From contig CAVTJN010000019.1 in assembly GCA_963735055.1 (NCBI GenBank), forward strand, positions 1-64,000: DNA of 64,000 nt, written 5' to 3'. Below are positions 63,818 to 64,000 of this stretch, piece after piece. The DNA is from JBBITI01 sp963735055. Lineage in GTDB: Bacteria; Chloroflexota; Dehalococcoidia; Dehalococcoidales; UBA2162. Numbering within the stretch: position 1 is the first letter of the stretch; each line of letters begins with the position of its first letter. The notes beneath the pieces are model-generated. The model did no database searches and had not been told where the DNA came from. It was given only the letters and a program-made list of their open reading frames with translations. A program made the position numbers and the translations under genes.

Positions 63818-64000
63818 CGAAGGGCGTCGGCAATCACGCTGGCAACGGCGTATTCCCGGGAATGCGACAGGCTGATGGCGAACTCGGTGAGGCCCAGGGT
63901 GCCGGCCTTGGCCAGGGCCTTGCCGTACAGCCGGACCACCGGCTCGCCGCTGGGCATGGCCAGGATCTCGATCTCGCGCCATCCGATCCCTTTGACGCCG
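63814..64000 (-). CDS. acpS: Holo-[acyl-carrier-protein] synthase, C-terminal part
   Basis: The last 61 residues are in the window, read from the right edge to TAG 63816-63814: GVKGIGWREIEILAMPSGEP, VVRLYGKALAKAGTLG, then FAISLSHSREYAVASVIADA. SLSHSREYAVA is the AcpS signature. The enzyme attaches phosphopantetheine to acyl carrier protein. Its stop overlaps the end of nrdJ by 3 bases on the opposite strand. Confidence 0.88.
   Translation of the reverse strand, partial: GVKGIGWREIEILAMPSGEPVVRLYGKALAKAGTLGLTEFAISLSHSREYAVASVIADALR

Noticed and set aside
1..64000. tRNA or rRNA genes
   Set aside because: I looked for cloverleaf arms and CCA ends in the intergenic stretches and found nothing convincing; a tRNAscan/Infernal run would settle it.

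Overview
The window is a bacterial chromosome segment with high GC. Gene content points to Chloroflexota, most likely a Dehalococcoidia-like lineage known from metagenome assemblies (inference). The evidence is: a division cluster reduced to mraZ-rsmH-ftsA-ftsZ with no murein synthesis genes; a complex I operon nuoABCDHIJKLMN without nuoEFG; a class II (B12) ribonucleotide reductase next to nrdR; separate secD and secF; and a UGSC-type selenoprotein.

Layout. Positions 0-5 kb hold the start of an MFS gene, a methyltransferase with a frameshift, and a very large zinc ribbon/Ser-Thr kinase/AAA/TPR regulator broken by many frameshifts. Positions 5-13.4 kb hold a mazEF module and then a minus-strand block: thioredoxin reductase-like protein, a UGSC selenoprotein with an in-frame TGA, hydroxyisobutyrate dehydrogenase-like, SDR, sugar-isomerase-like TIM barrel and type B carboxylesterase. 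Positions 13.7-22.8 kb hold an MFS transporter, an aldo/keto reductase whose C-terminal ferredoxin is interrupted by TGA, a radical SAM protein, a benzoate-CoA-ligase-like enzyme, an MBL hydrolase, vapBC, a methyltransferase and a PD40 lipoprotein. Positions 23-32 kb hold nitroreductase, a PLDc_N/ABC exporter trio, a serpin lipoprotein, cupin, dxs, DUF116, class II aldolase and a CtpA-type protease. Positions 32-45.5 kb are housekeeping: def, priA, rplS and trmD on the minus strand, then mraZ, rsmH, ftsA, ftsZ, glyS, an SbcD-like nuclease and an MFS pump on the plus strand. Positions 45.5-56 kb are the nuo operon on the minus strand. Positions 56-64 kb hold a headless CCA-enzyme relative, secD, secF, a CDF transporter, nrdR, nrdJ and the end of acpS.

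How the parts work together. The 36.5 kb divergent region drives trmD-rplS-priA-def one way and division genes the other; the division promoter carries a perfect palindrome and MraZ-like direct repeats. NrdR very probably represses its own operon with nrdJ through a box lying between -35 and -10. The nuo operon builds a proton-pumping, quinone-reducing complex without an NADH-input module. The 5.7-8.5 kb redox genes look like a selenoprotein with its own NADPH-linked reductase.

Sequence quality matters here. About twenty or more single-base frame disruptions, many in short G/C runs, and two in-frame TAG codons are concentrated in 0.2-8 kb, 22.7-23.6 kb and 47-55.5 kb. The affected proteins read as fully conserved once the frame is corrected, so most are probably assembly or sequencing errors rather than decay. 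No tRNA, rRNA, CRISPR array or insertion sequence was recognised.
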